From NCBI GenBank assembly GCA_002688165.1, contig NZCB01000032.1, positions 12,545-26,504 on the forward strand: 13,960 nt of DNA. The letters are read 5' to 3'. A model generated the notes under the pieces. That model had not been told where the DNA came from, made no database searches, and saw only the letters and a list, made by a program, of their open reading frames with translations. Origin of the DNA: Candidatus Pacearchaeota archaeon (GTDB lineage Archaea > Nanobdellota > Nanobdellia > Pacearchaeales > GW2011-AR1). A program made the position numbers and the translations under genes. Of this stretch, positions 1 through 6,467 are shown one piece after another (the stretch's first letter is position 1; the number at the start of each line of letters is the position of its first letter).

Positions 1-1
1 T

Positions 2-310
2 GTTGATGTTTTAAACACTGTTCAATCAACTGTTCAAACAGTATTTTTGGACAATTTAACAACAAATGAGAGGGCAATAGTATTTGTATTGATGAACTCT
101 GATTTGAAACTAAGCTATGAGGACTTGGCCGCCATGCTTGGAAAAAGAAAATCTACAATTAGAGGCCAAGTTAATAGTATAAAGCAGAAAAGTGAAGGTT
201 TGATTGAAGAGATAATTGGAGAAAATAATAAAAAAAGAGTATTTATACCTGAGCAAACAAGAGATCTATTATTAAAAACAAATAAGGTGAGAAATAAGGG
301 AAAAAGGTGA
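2..310 (+). CDS. Winged-helix DNA-binding protein, C-terminal part (5' end outside window)
   Basis: The frame is open from the left edge to a TGA at 308-310, so this is the last 102 codons of a longer gene; TTG 47-49 is only the first possible start inside the window. A short repetitive linker (two copies of CTGTTCAA at 18-25 and 30-37, read as NTVQSTVQTV) is followed by a helix-turn-helix region: LTTNERAIVFVLM, then YEDLAAMLGKRKSTIRGQVNSI as the likely recognition helix, then a basic tail. It aligns by eye with the C-terminal domain of the minus-strand 234-residue protein at 844-1548 (shared LTT-E start, L-L-K-S-IR-V spacing, N-N-KK turn), so the two look like paralogues pointing at each other. 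A role in transcription regulation is inferred from the fold only. Its stop codon overlaps a GTG that opens the first copy of the 83-bp repeat. Confidence 0.7.
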   Translation, partial: VDVLNTVQSTVQTVFLDNLTTNERAIVFVLMNSDLKLSYEDLAAMLGKRKSTIRGQVNSIKQKSEGLIEEIIGENNKKRVFIPEQTRDLLLKTNKVRNKGKR

Positions 311-489
311 AAAGTGAGAGTAAAATGGCTAAAAAATCAGTGTTTTTTGTGAAAATAGAGGATTCATAAGTAAATTAGGGGTAAAAAAGATGAAAAGTGA
401 GAGTAAAATGGCTAAAAAATCAGTGTTTTTTGTGAAAATAGAAGATTTATAGGTAAATTAGGGGTAAAAAAGATGAAAAGTGAGAGTTA
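290..489 (+). repeat. 83-bp tandem repeat (two full copies, a partial third, each opening a short ORF)
   Basis: The core GAAAAGTGAGAG starts at 309, 392 and 475, exactly 83 bases apart. Copies 1 and 2 differ at only three positions; copy 3 diverges after about 15 bases, and the left edge of copy 1 fades into the end of the upstream gene. Each copy also opens a small reading frame after an SD-like A-G run: GTG 307 to TAA 369 (20 codons), ATG 390 to TAG 452 (20 codons) and ATG 473 to TGA 547 (24 codons), all starting with residues (V/M)KSES. The GTG overlaps the stop of the upstream winged-helix gene. Between copies 1 and 2 one change is silent, one is Ser to Leu, and one swaps stop codons. Whether the repeat works as DNA (binding sites) or as tiny coding units cannot be told from sequence alone. 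Confidence 0.85.
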
Positions 490-843
490 TAATAGGGAGA
501 TAATAGTGGAAAATGATGATCTTAATGTTAAAATATGCGAAAAGTGAGTCATTCAATTATCTATATGAAAAAATAGGAAATGTGAGAGTATTAAAAAGTA
601 GAAAAATAGAGTAAAATGGGTAAAAGTTAGACTTTAGAAAAAATTGATATCCTCGTACGAAAAATGAGAGTATAGGTTTAAAGTCCTGAAATAGTTAAAT
701 ATGGGGTTTTAAAGGCCTGAGATATTAAAATAGAATATATATCAAAGATCATGATTAATTTGATTTAAATTCGGTATACCGAATATAGATTAAATTTTTG
801 AATTTATGCATATTCTTGGTAAGAGGTAGTTAAATATGGCTAT
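311..843. other. Non-coding, repeat-rich region between two convergent winged-helix genes
   Basis: Apart from the 83-bp repeats and their tiny frames, no gene is visible here. Degenerate copies of the repeat core continue rightward: GAAAAGTGAG at 539, GAAATGTGAGAG at 577, GAAAAATAGAGTAAAATGG at 601 and GAAAAATGAGAGT at 659. Two further direct repeats lie here: a 16-mer of type TTTAAAGTCCTGAAAT at 677-692 and 708-723 (14 of 16 identical), and TAGTTAAATATGG at 692-704 and 827-839 (13 of 13), each followed 16 bases from its start by TTTAAAG. I see no tRNA or other structured RNA. Confidence 0.7.
769..784. repeat. Perfect 16-bp palindrome ATTCGGTATACCGAAT
   Basis: All 16 bases pair in reverse complement. 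It lies about 60 bases beyond the stop of the minus-strand gene at 844-1548. Such a site fits a dimeric regulator, for example one of the neighbouring winged-helix proteins. In RNA it would form a six-pair stem with a UAUA loop, so a processing or 3'-end hairpin of the minus-strand transcript is the alternative. Function is inferred. Confidence 0.6.
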
Positions 844-1548
844 TTAAAGCTCTCTAAGCTGTATTATTGTAGGTAATGAGGCTATTTTCTTTAAATTTGG
901 AGAGATAGTTAAGAGTAATTTTTTATTATTTACCTTTTCTTTCTGTATAGAAACACCTTTATTGATCATTCTTTGAACATAATCCCTTATAGAGCTTTCT
1001 GATAGCTTTAATGATTTTGACAATAATTTATAGGTAATTTCACGATTTCCTTGTTCTTCTAACTGGTATATCGTCGAGAAAACAAGCATTTCCTGAGTTG
1101 TTAGGTGTTTAAATTTAAGCCTAATTTCCTTCTTTAAGGAATCTAAAGAATCAAGTATTTCTGTTGCTTCTCGTATGTTAGAATCTATTGTTTTAGAGGC
1201 ATTTACAAGAGGAATATGTGTCGAATTGTCTGTCTGATTGTCTGTCTGTCTGTCTGTCGAAACCCCTTGATTTCCTATGGAAATAGGTAAATTTAATGGT
1301 TTTAACCCCCCTACTTCCTGTGGAACTGTCGAATTATGTGTCGAAGTCGTATTTTGTGTCGAATTTAACTGTCGAAGTGTCTGTCTGTCTGTCGAAGCTT
1401 GTTTTTCTTGATTTTCAAGCTTATTTGTTAAGGTTTTCATAATATCATGGAGATCATTCATTGTTGTTTTTATGTCTAAAAGTTCTCCATTTAGAAATTC
1501 TATGTCCTCTTTGACTTTGTTAAATGCCCCTTTTATATTTTCTTCCAT
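844..1548 (-). CDS. Coiled-coil and winged-helix protein with DRQT/ST repeat linker
   Basis: This is a 234-residue protein in three parts. Residues 1-50 are charged and heptad-like, a likely coiled coil for oligomerisation. Residues 51-115 form a low-complexity linker of STDRQT, NST and TDNQT elements, interrupted by a VPQEVGGLKPLNLPISIGNQG stretch. Residues about 140-215 form a winged-helix domain (LTTQEMLVFSTIYQL, then LLSKSLKLSESSIRDYVQRMI, then KKLLLTISPNL). The start ATG at 1548 is supported by a TATA box 24 bases upstream, implying a leaderless or nearly leaderless mRNA. I recall similar proteins, including the DRQT linker, from Pacearchaeota/Woesearchaeota genomes, without verification. 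It is probably a DNA-binding regulator; its target is unknown. The C-terminal domain is paralogous to the partial gene at the left edge. Confidence 0.8.
   Translation of the reverse strand: MEENIKGAFNKVKEDIEFLNGELLDIKTTMNDLHDIMKTLTNKLENQEKQASTDRQTLRQLNSTQNTTSTHNSTVPQEVGGLKPLNLPISIGNQGVSTDRQTDNQTDNSTHIPLVNASKTIDSNIREATEILDSLDSLKKEIRLKFKHLTTQEMLVFSTIYQLEEQGNREITYKLLSKSLKLSESSIRDYVQRMINKGVSIQKEKVNNKKLLLTISPNLKKIASLPTIIQLREL
1219..1396 (-). repeat. Tetranucleotide GACA runs and seven TTCGACA copies inside a coding region
   Basis: On the plus strand TGTC runs two or more units at 1227-1234, five at 1239-1258 and several at about 1377-1393. The heptamer TGTCGAA occurs at 1219, 1255, 1327, 1339, 1357, 1370 and 1390. 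On the coding strand GACA runs read Asp-Arg-Gln-Thr because four-base units cycle through three frames. Six TTCGACA copies read as Ser-Thr, while the one at 1370-1376 lies in another frame and reads within Leu-Arg-Gln, so the DNA word is kept even where the peptide is not. Gain or loss of one unit would shift the frame and remove the winged-helix domain. Confidence 0.85.
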
Positions 1549-1565
1549 ATGTTAGAATGTTGGAG

Positions 1566-1578
1566 ATTTTATATAAAG
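1566..1578 (-). promoter_or_regulatory. TATA box for the 844-1548 gene
   Basis: The minus strand reads CTTTATATAAAATC here, centred near 1572. An archaeal start site about 25 bases downstream falls on the ATG at 1548, so the mRNA is predicted to be leaderless. No Shine-Dalgarno-like sequence is present ahead of that ATG, which agrees. Confidence 0.55.
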
Positions 1579-1594
1579 ATTTATGGAATAATGA

Positions 1595-1861
1595 TTATTG
1601 TTTTGAATGGTATAAGTCGTAGACTTTGTTTGATAATTTCCATTTTATTTTTCTAGAAAATACTATCCCTTCTTTGTTTTTTCTAATGGCTACAACGATA
1701 TTTTTTTCTTTTAATTCTAATAAAAGTTTCTTTACAAATTCTTCATCCCTTGCTATTTCTCTTGCTATCTCTGCAGTGAATGGGTTTTTTGGGAAGGATC
1801 GGTATAGGAAATGTAGAATCTGTTCTACTATTTTCTCTTTTTTTTGGTCACTTATTCTCAT
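1595..1861 (-). CDS. Small winged-helix protein, conserved DPANN type
   Basis: This is an 88-residue basic protein. The order of elements fits a winged helix: helix 1 (KKEKIVEQILHFLYRSF), helix 2 (FTAEIAREIAR), recognition helix (EEFVKKLLLELKEKN), a wing (IVVAIRKNKEG) and a C-terminal stretch with Leu-Ser-Asn-Lys-Val-Tyr. I recall near-identical small proteins in DPANN genomes, unverified. There is no ligand or enzymatic domain, so a transcriptional or chromatin role is the most that can be inferred. It is divergent from the helicase gene and shares a symmetric TATA-like element with it. A plus-strand frame over the same bases (1626-1889) is low-complexity and Phe/Ser-rich and looks like its shadow. 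Confidence 0.7.
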   Translation of the reverse strand: MRISDQKKEKIVEQILHFLYRSFPKNPFTAEIAREIARDEEFVKKLLLELKEKNIVVAIRKNKEGIVFSRKIKWKLSNKVYDLYHSKQ

Positions 1862-1905
1862 GAGATTAATAAGATTTGTTGGAATTTAAAGTTGTTGTTA
1901 AGAAG

Positions 1906-1915
1906 TTTTATAAAG
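1906..1915. promoter_or_regulatory. Symmetric TATA element between divergent genes
   Basis: TTTTATAAAG contains the self-complementary octamer TTTATAAA at 1907-1914, so it could direct transcription both ways. Leftward, the start would fall near 1882, leaving a leader of about 20 bases for the 88-residue gene. Rightward, it would fall near 1939, leaving about 46 bases for the helicase gene. A second candidate for the rightward gene is AGTATATAG at 1921-1929. Confidence 0.45.
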
Positions 1916-1984
1916 GATTTAGTATATAGATGCTTGTTAACTTAGATAGTAACTTCTAATGTAAATTTAAGGGGATTGTATATC

Positions 1985-4576
1985 ATGGAGAGTCAAATAT
2001 ATCCGAGGACTGAGATAAGGAAATCTGTAGATTTAGCAAAGGTGCTAGATCCCTTAGTTAAGGAATGGTTTTTTGAAAAATTTGAGGATTTTTCAGATAG
2101 TCAATTGCACGGAGTTATGAATATTCATGAGAGAAAGAATATATTGATATCTGCTAGTACTGGAAGTGGTAAGACTCTAACTAGTTTTCTTAGTATATTA
2201 AATTATTTGGTTGGATTGGCTAAAAAGAAAGAGTTAGAGGATAAGGTTTATTGTGTTTATTCTAGTCCATTAAAGGCATTGAATAATGATATATTTGTTA
2301 ATCTTGAGCGCCCTCTTGCTGAAATTAGAGAACTTGCAGAAAGTAAGGGCATAGAGTTGCAAGATATTCGTGTTGGATTGAGAACTGGAGATACTACTCC
2401 TGCTGAAAAGGCAAAGATGTTAAGGAAACCTCCTCATATTTTTATTACAACTCCTGAAAGTTTAGCTATTGCTCTTACAACTAAGAAGTTTATTGAGTTA
2501 TTTTTCAGTGTTGAGTTTGTAATTATTGATGAAATTCATTCTCTTGATAATAAACGTGGCGTTTATCTTAGTATAAGTTTGGAAAGGTTAGAGGAATTGA
2601 GCAATATAACTCCTGTAAGAATAGGATTAAGTGCTACTGTTGCTCCAATAGATAAAATTGCCAATTTTTTAGTTGGTAAGGGCAGAGATTGTTTAATCTC
2701 AGAAGTTAAGGCAAATAAAACTACAGATGTTAAGGTTCTAACAGGGGTCAAGGATCTAATAAATGTGGATAGTAATGAGATGTATAATTCAATGTATGGA
2801 TTGTTAGATAAGTTAATTCAAGAACATAAGACCACTGTTGTTTTTACAAATACTAGAGCAGGTACTGAAAGAGTTATTAACCACTTGAAGGATATGTTCC
2901 CTGAAAATTATATTGAAAATATTGGTGCTCATCATTCTTCATTAAGTAAGGAATATAGATTTGAGATTGAGGAAAAATTGAGAAAGGGTGAATTAAAAGT
3001 AGTAGTTACAAGTTCTAGTTTAGAATTAGGTATTGATATAGGTTATATTGATCTTGTAGTATTGTTAGGCAGCCCAAAAGGTAGTGCAAGGGCTCTGCAA
3101 AGAATTGGAAGGGCTGGACATAAGTTGCATGATATAAGTAAAGGTAGATTTTTAGTATTAGATAGAGATGATTTGGTTGAATGTAGTATTTTGAATAAAG
3201 AATGTGTTGAAAAGAGGATTGATAAGATACATATTCCTAGAAATTGTTTAGATGTTTTAAGTCAACAAATATATGGTATGTGTATTCAGAAAATTTGGGA
3301 TATAGATGAGATGTTTAAGATGATTAAAAAGAGTTATTGTTATTCTGAATTGAATAAAGAAGATTTTATGTCTGTTATTAGTTATTTGGCTGGAGAGTAT
3401 GCATTAGAGCATAGGAATGTTTATGCAAAGATATGGTATGATAAAGAAACCAAGCAATTAGGTAAGAGGGGTAAGTTGGCCAGAGTTATTTATATGACTA
3501 ATATAGGCACCATTCCTGAAGAAAGTTTTGTTACAGTTGTTATTGGACAGGGTGAAAGAAGAGGAAATAAAGTAGGAATGGTTGATGAACCATTTTTAGA
3601 GAAAATGAAACCTGGAGATGTGTTTGTTTTAGGGGGTAAGAAGTATCAATTTCTTTATACTAAAGGCATGAAGGCCTATGTTAAGGATGGTATTAAAAGA
3701 AATCCCACAATCCCTAGTTGGTTCTCTGAACAAATGCCATTGAGTTTTGATTCTGCTGTTGAAATTGGTAAATTTAGAAAAATGGTTAATGATAGATTTG
3801 AAAAGAAGATGAAGAAATTAGAGATTGTAAAATTTATCAAAGAACATTGCTATCTTGGAGATGGTGCTGCTAGAAGTATTTATAATTATTTTTATGAGCA
3901 GTATAAATTTGCTAAATTGCCCCATAGTGATAGAATATTAGTAGAGCATTATAAGGGTGAGAAGAATTATGTGATTTTTCATAGTTTGTATGGTAGAAGA
4001 GTTAATGATGCACTTTCGCGGGCCTTAGGGTTATTGATGGGACATAAGGTTGGAAGAGATATTGAGATTGGAATTAATGATAATGGGTTTTATTTTGCTG
4101 GAGAGAATTTGCCTATTGAGGAAGCATTGAATTTGTTGAGTATTGATAATTTACAAGAGGCCTTGGAAGAGGCTATCTCAAAGACTGAAGTTTTGAAAAG
4201 GCGTTTTAGGCATTGTGCAGCTAGAAGTTTAATGATTTTAAGAAATTATAAGGGTAGAAGCAAAAGTGTTGGGAAGCAACAAATGAATAGTTTTTTCTTA
4301 TTGAGTGCTATTAATAAAATAAGTAGAGATTTTCCTATCTTGAAGGAGGCTAGGAGAGAGGTATTAGAGGATTTAATGGATATAGATAATGCTAAAATAG
4401 TTTTAGGATGGATTAAGGATGGGAAAGTAAAGATAGATAAAATTCATACTAAATTGCCTAGCCCATTTGCTTTGAATTTAGTTATGCAAGGTTATAGTGA
4501 TTTGTTGAAGATTGAAGATAAGATGAAATTTTTGAAGAGAATGCATAAGGAAATTTTACGAGAAATTGGGGAATGA
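1985..4576 (+). CDS. lhr: Lhr-family ATP-dependent helicase
   Basis: The protein is a superfamily 2 helicase of 863 residues, close to the usual archaeal Lhr length. Seen motifs: Walker A ASTGSGKT (57-64), DEIH (182-185), SAT (216-218), FTNTRAGTE (about 287-295), SSLELGIDIG (344-353) and QRIGRAGH (372-379). The C-terminal half carries the Lhr winged-helix and beta-barrel extension, including the PSWFSEQMPLSFDSA region and LLGLLMGHK-like helices. Family members unwind or remodel DNA and DNA-RNA duplexes in repair and recombination. I start it at ATG 1985 because AAGGGG at 1969-1974 gives sensible SD spacing; the in-frame TTG at 1976 abuts that SD. The HD protein and a phosphoesterase follow on the same strand, the latter recalling bacterial Lhr-phosphoesterase cassettes. 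Whether it is aLhr1 or aLhr2 needs a tree. Confidence 0.93.
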   Translation: MESQIYPRTEIRKSVDLAKVLDPLVKEWFFEKFEDFSDSQLHGVMNIHERKNILISASTGSGKTLTSFLSILNYLVGLAKKKELEDKVYCVYSSPLKALNNDIFVNLERPLAEIRELAESKGIELQDIRVGLRTGDTTPAEKAKMLRKPPHIFITTPESLAIALTTKKFIELFFSVEFVIIDEIHSLDNKRGVYLSISLERLEELSNITPVRIGLSATVAPIDKIANFLVGKGRDCLISEVKANKTTDVKVLTGVKDLINVDSNEMYNSMYGLLDKLIQEHKTTVVFTNTRAGTERVINHLKDMFPENYIENIGAHHSSLSKEYRFEIEEKLRKGELKVVVTSSSLELGIDIGYIDLVVLLGSPKGSARALQRIGRAGHKLHDISKGRFLVLDRDDLVECSILNKECVEKRIDKIHIPRNCLDVLSQQIYGMCIQKIWDIDEMFKMIKKSYCYSELNKEDFMSVISYLAGEYALEHRNVYAKIWYDKETKQLGKRGKLARVIYMTNIGTIPEESFVTVVIGQGERRGNKVGMVDEPFLEKMKPGDVFVLGGKKYQFLYTKGMKAYVKDGIKRNPTIPSWFSEQMPLSFDSAVEIGKFRKMVNDRFEKKMKKLEIVKFIKEHCYLGDGAARSIYNYFYEQYKFAKLPHSDRILVEHYKGEKNYVIFHSLYGRRVNDALSRALGLLMGHKVGRDIEIGINDNGFYFAGENLPIEEALNLLSIDNLQEALEEAISKTEVLKRRFRHCAARSLMILRNYKGRSKSVGKQQMNSFFLLSAINKISRDFPILKEARREVLEDLMDIDNAKIVLGWIKDGKVKIDKIHTKLPSPFALNLVMQGYSDLLKIEDKMKFLKRMHKEILREIGE

Positions 4577-4608
4577 TTTGGACCAATTGTTTGTTAAATG
4601 AATATATG

Positions 4609-4616
4609 TTTATATA
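4609..4616 (+). promoter_or_regulatory. TATA box ahead of the HD-domain gene
   Basis: TTTATATA is centred about 25 bases before the ATG at 4638, so the HD gene probably has its own leaderless transcript even though it follows the helicase gene by only 61 bases. The interval also contains an out-of-frame ATG at 4628 followed by seven T's. The same ATG-T(6-7)-(A)TATG pattern recurs at 5241 and 8934. Confidence 0.5.
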
Positions 4617-4637
4617 GTAAGGTGTAGATGTTTTTTT

Positions 4638-5222
4638 ATGGATGAGATAGTAAAATTTTTATTTGAGGTGGGGATATTATCTAAAACTCCTAGAAGCGGA
4701 TTTCATTTTTTAGGGAGCGGTAATCAAAGTGTATCAGAACATATTAATAGAGTTATTTTCATAGGGTATGCTCTAGCTTCTCTTGAAAAAAATATTGATA
4801 TGTTGAAAGTTTTAAAAATGTGTTTGTTTCATGATATAACTGAAACAAGAATCTCAGATTTAAATTATGTTCATCAAAAATATGTTGAAAGGAAGGAAGA
4901 TGAGGCATTGCAGGATTTAACAAAAACCTTGCCATTTGGTGAAGATTTTAAAGAAATACTAACAGAATATGAAAATAGAGAAAGTCGTGAGGCTATTTTG
5001 GCTAAGGATGCTGATAATATTGAATGGATTTTATCATTAAAAGAGCAGGCAGATAATGGTAATTCTAAAGCTTTAATCTGGATAGAGCCTGCAATAAAGA
5101 GATTAAAAACAGATAATGGAAAAAGGATTGGTGAAAAAATTTTGGAAACTGATTCTGATTCTTGGTGGTTTGCGGATAAGGATGATGAGTGGTGGGTTAG
5201 TAGAAATAAGGAAAATAATTAG
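4638..5222 (+). CDS. HD-domain phosphohydrolase, YfbR/HDDC2-like
   Basis: This 194-residue protein shows the metal-binding pattern of the HD superfamily: H35 in SEHINR, H65-D66 in FHDITE, E69, D74 in ISD, and an Asp in KDADNIEW (D124/D126). The order H...HD...D and the SEH-helix followed by FHD-E---D match COG1896-type enzymes, which include bacterial YfbR and human HDDC2, known 5'-deoxyribonucleoside monophosphatases. A role in nucleotide pool control is inferred from the family, and the exact substrate cannot be read from sequence. The C-terminus is rich in Trp and acidic residues (SWWFADKDDEWW), an unusual tail that might bind a partner. It lies between a helicase and a phosphoesterase, suggesting DNA metabolism. 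The start at ATG 4638 is supported by TATA spacing. Confidence 0.85.
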   Translation: MDEIVKFLFEVGILSKTPRSGFHFLGSGNQSVSEHINRVIFIGYALASLEKNIDMLKVLKMCLFHDITETRISDLNYVHQKYVERKEDEALQDLTKTLPFGEDFKEILTEYENRESREAILAKDADNIEWILSLKEQADNGNSKALIWIEPAIKRLKTDNGKRIGEKILETDSDSWWFADKDDEWWVSRNKENN

Positions 5223-5225
5223 GTT

Positions 5226-5234
5226 TTTATATTA
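5226..5234 (+). promoter_or_regulatory. Possible TATA box for the phosphoesterase gene
   Basis: TTTATATTA lies just after the HD-gene stop and about 23 bases before ATG 5253. It could give an internal leaderless transcript; read-through from the upstream genes is equally possible. Confidence 0.35.
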
Positions 5235-5252
5235 AGAATTATGTTTTTTTAT

Positions 5253-5990
5253 ATGAAAGATAATCTAAAATTCCTGCATGATTGTGTATTAATTAAAGAT
5301 ACATTGGTAATTGGAGATTTACATATTGGGTATGATGAGAGATTTGGAAGGAGTATTGGGCAGGTTCAGTTGGAGAATATTATTGAGAAGTTAGAGGGTA
5401 TATTTGAAAATATTAAGGAATTAGGAGTTAGGTTAAAGAGAGTTGTTTTATTAGGAGATGTTAAGCATTTCTTTAGTGGAATAACGGATATTGAATGGAG
5501 AGAAACTCTCAGTTTATTAGATTACATTAAGGTTAAATCTAGGGGAGCGAAGATAATTATTATTAAAGGAAATCATGATAATATTTTGGAACCTATTGTT
5601 AAAAAAAGAAATATTGATCTTAAGGAATATTTCATTATGGAAATAGATAGTAAGAAATATTGTTTTTTGCATGGAGATAAGATGTTTGAACAGTGTTTGG
5701 ATGCTGATTGGTTGTTGTTTGGACACTGGCATCCGTCGATAACTCTTAGCGATGATTATAAACATGAAAGATTTAAATGTTTTTTAAAAGGGAAATGGAA
5801 AAAGAAGAATGTTATTATTTTTCCAAGTTTTTCAGATATAAAATATGGTTCTAATTTGAATAATCTTAAAAATGAAAATGATAAATTTTCATTTATCAAA
5901 TATAAAGATATAATGAAATTTGAAGTAATAATATATAATGATGATGAAAAAAGAGAGTATAACTTTGGAAAATTGAGTAAGTTGATTTGA
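5253..5990 (+). CDS. Calcineurin-like metallophosphoesterase, COG1407/PdeM-like
   Basis: All five motifs of the two-metal phosphoesterase fold are present: GDLHIG, GDVKH, GNHDN, LHGD and GHWHP. The compact layout, with GDLHIG within about 25 residues of the start, fits COG1407, whose bacterial member PdeM accompanies an Lhr-type helicase in DNA repair operons. Family members are nucleases or phosphodiesterases; I infer a nucleic-acid end-processing role. An in-frame ATG at 5241 would add four residues (MFFY). I prefer ATG 5253 because a TATA-like TTTATATTA at 5226-5234 sits about 23 bases ahead of it, and because the same ATG-T-run-ATG arrangement precedes the HD gene. It is 30 bases after the HD gene and its stop is one base from the stop of the convergent gene at 5992. 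Confidence 0.88.
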   Translation: MKDNLKFLHDCVLIKDTLVIGDLHIGYDERFGRSIGQVQLENIIEKLEGIFENIKELGVRLKRVVLLGDVKHFFSGITDIEWRETLSLLDYIKVKSRGAKIIIIKGNHDNILEPIVKKRNIDLKEYFIMEIDSKKYCFLHGDKMFEQCLDADWLLFGHWHPSITLSDDYKHERFKCFLKGKWKKKNVIIFPSFSDIKYGSNLNNLKNENDKFSFIKYKDIMKFEVIIYNDDEKREYNFGKLSKLI

Positions 5991-5991
5991 T

Positions 5992-6405
5992 TTATTCTTT
6001 CTTTTGAACTTCTTTTGTTAAACGTGGCATTGGAACATGTAACGGCATATTCATTTCATCTTCTAGATATAGTGCTTTGACATTACATTTAACCATTATA
6101 AAATTAAAAATTCCTAACCTCATATTCTCAGGGATTTTTTTATCTTTCCAAGAATCCATAATCGATTTAAATTCCTCGGTATCAGGAAGAGTCATAATAC
6201 TGCCTTCCAATTCTATCTTTCCAAAATCCTTAGAATATGTAACTGTAAGTGTAAATTTTATTTTCAATGCCTTATTATTAGTTATAGGAATTTTTTCTTC
6301 CTTAATATCTTTAATATCAATATTTTGATCGACTCTAATTCCTTGGCCATCTTCTTCTTGCCTCTCTGCAAGAATTTTTGTTAAGTTGAATCCGATTATC
6401 CTCAT
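5992..6405 (-). CDS. Conserved hypothetical protein, possibly SecB-like fold
   Basis: This 137-residue protein has no signal peptide or membrane segment. Residues 1-35 alternate in beta-strand fashion (RIIGFNLTKILAER, then VDQNIDIKDI). Residues 45-75 form two further strands (LKIKFTLTVTY, GKIELEGSIMTL), residues 78-95 a helix with a WKDKKIPE element, and residues 97-125 a helix ending in LYLEDEMNMPLHVPMPRL. I recall related proteins in DPANN genomes, always without function. The strand-rich core, followed by a helix and a Leu-Pro-x-His-x-Pro-x-Pro tail, is vaguely like SecB-type chaperones; this is a guess. A CTTTAAAAA element near 6445-6453 (minus) could be its promoter, with a leader of about 17 bases and no clear SD. 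It is convergent with the phosphoesterase, one base apart. Confidence 0.7.
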   Translation of the reverse strand: MRIIGFNLTKILAERQEEDGQGIRVDQNIDIKDIKEEKIPITNNKALKIKFTLTVTYSKDFGKIELEGSIMTLPDTEEFKSIMDSWKDKKIPENMRLGIFNFIMVKCNVKALYLEDEMNMPLHVPMPRLTKEVQKKE

Positions 6406-6467
6406 TTTAATGTTAATTTTGATATGATTAATGGGAAGGGTTAGTTTTTAAAGATTGTTATAATTTA

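Noticed and set aside
290..489. CRISPR array
   Set aside because: The 83-base units are contiguous and identical along their whole length, with no variable spacers and no cas genes.
1626..1889. Plus-strand 87-codon frame
   Set aside because: It is antisense to the convincing 88-residue winged-helix gene and encodes a low-complexity Phe/Ser-rich peptide with no recognisable domain.
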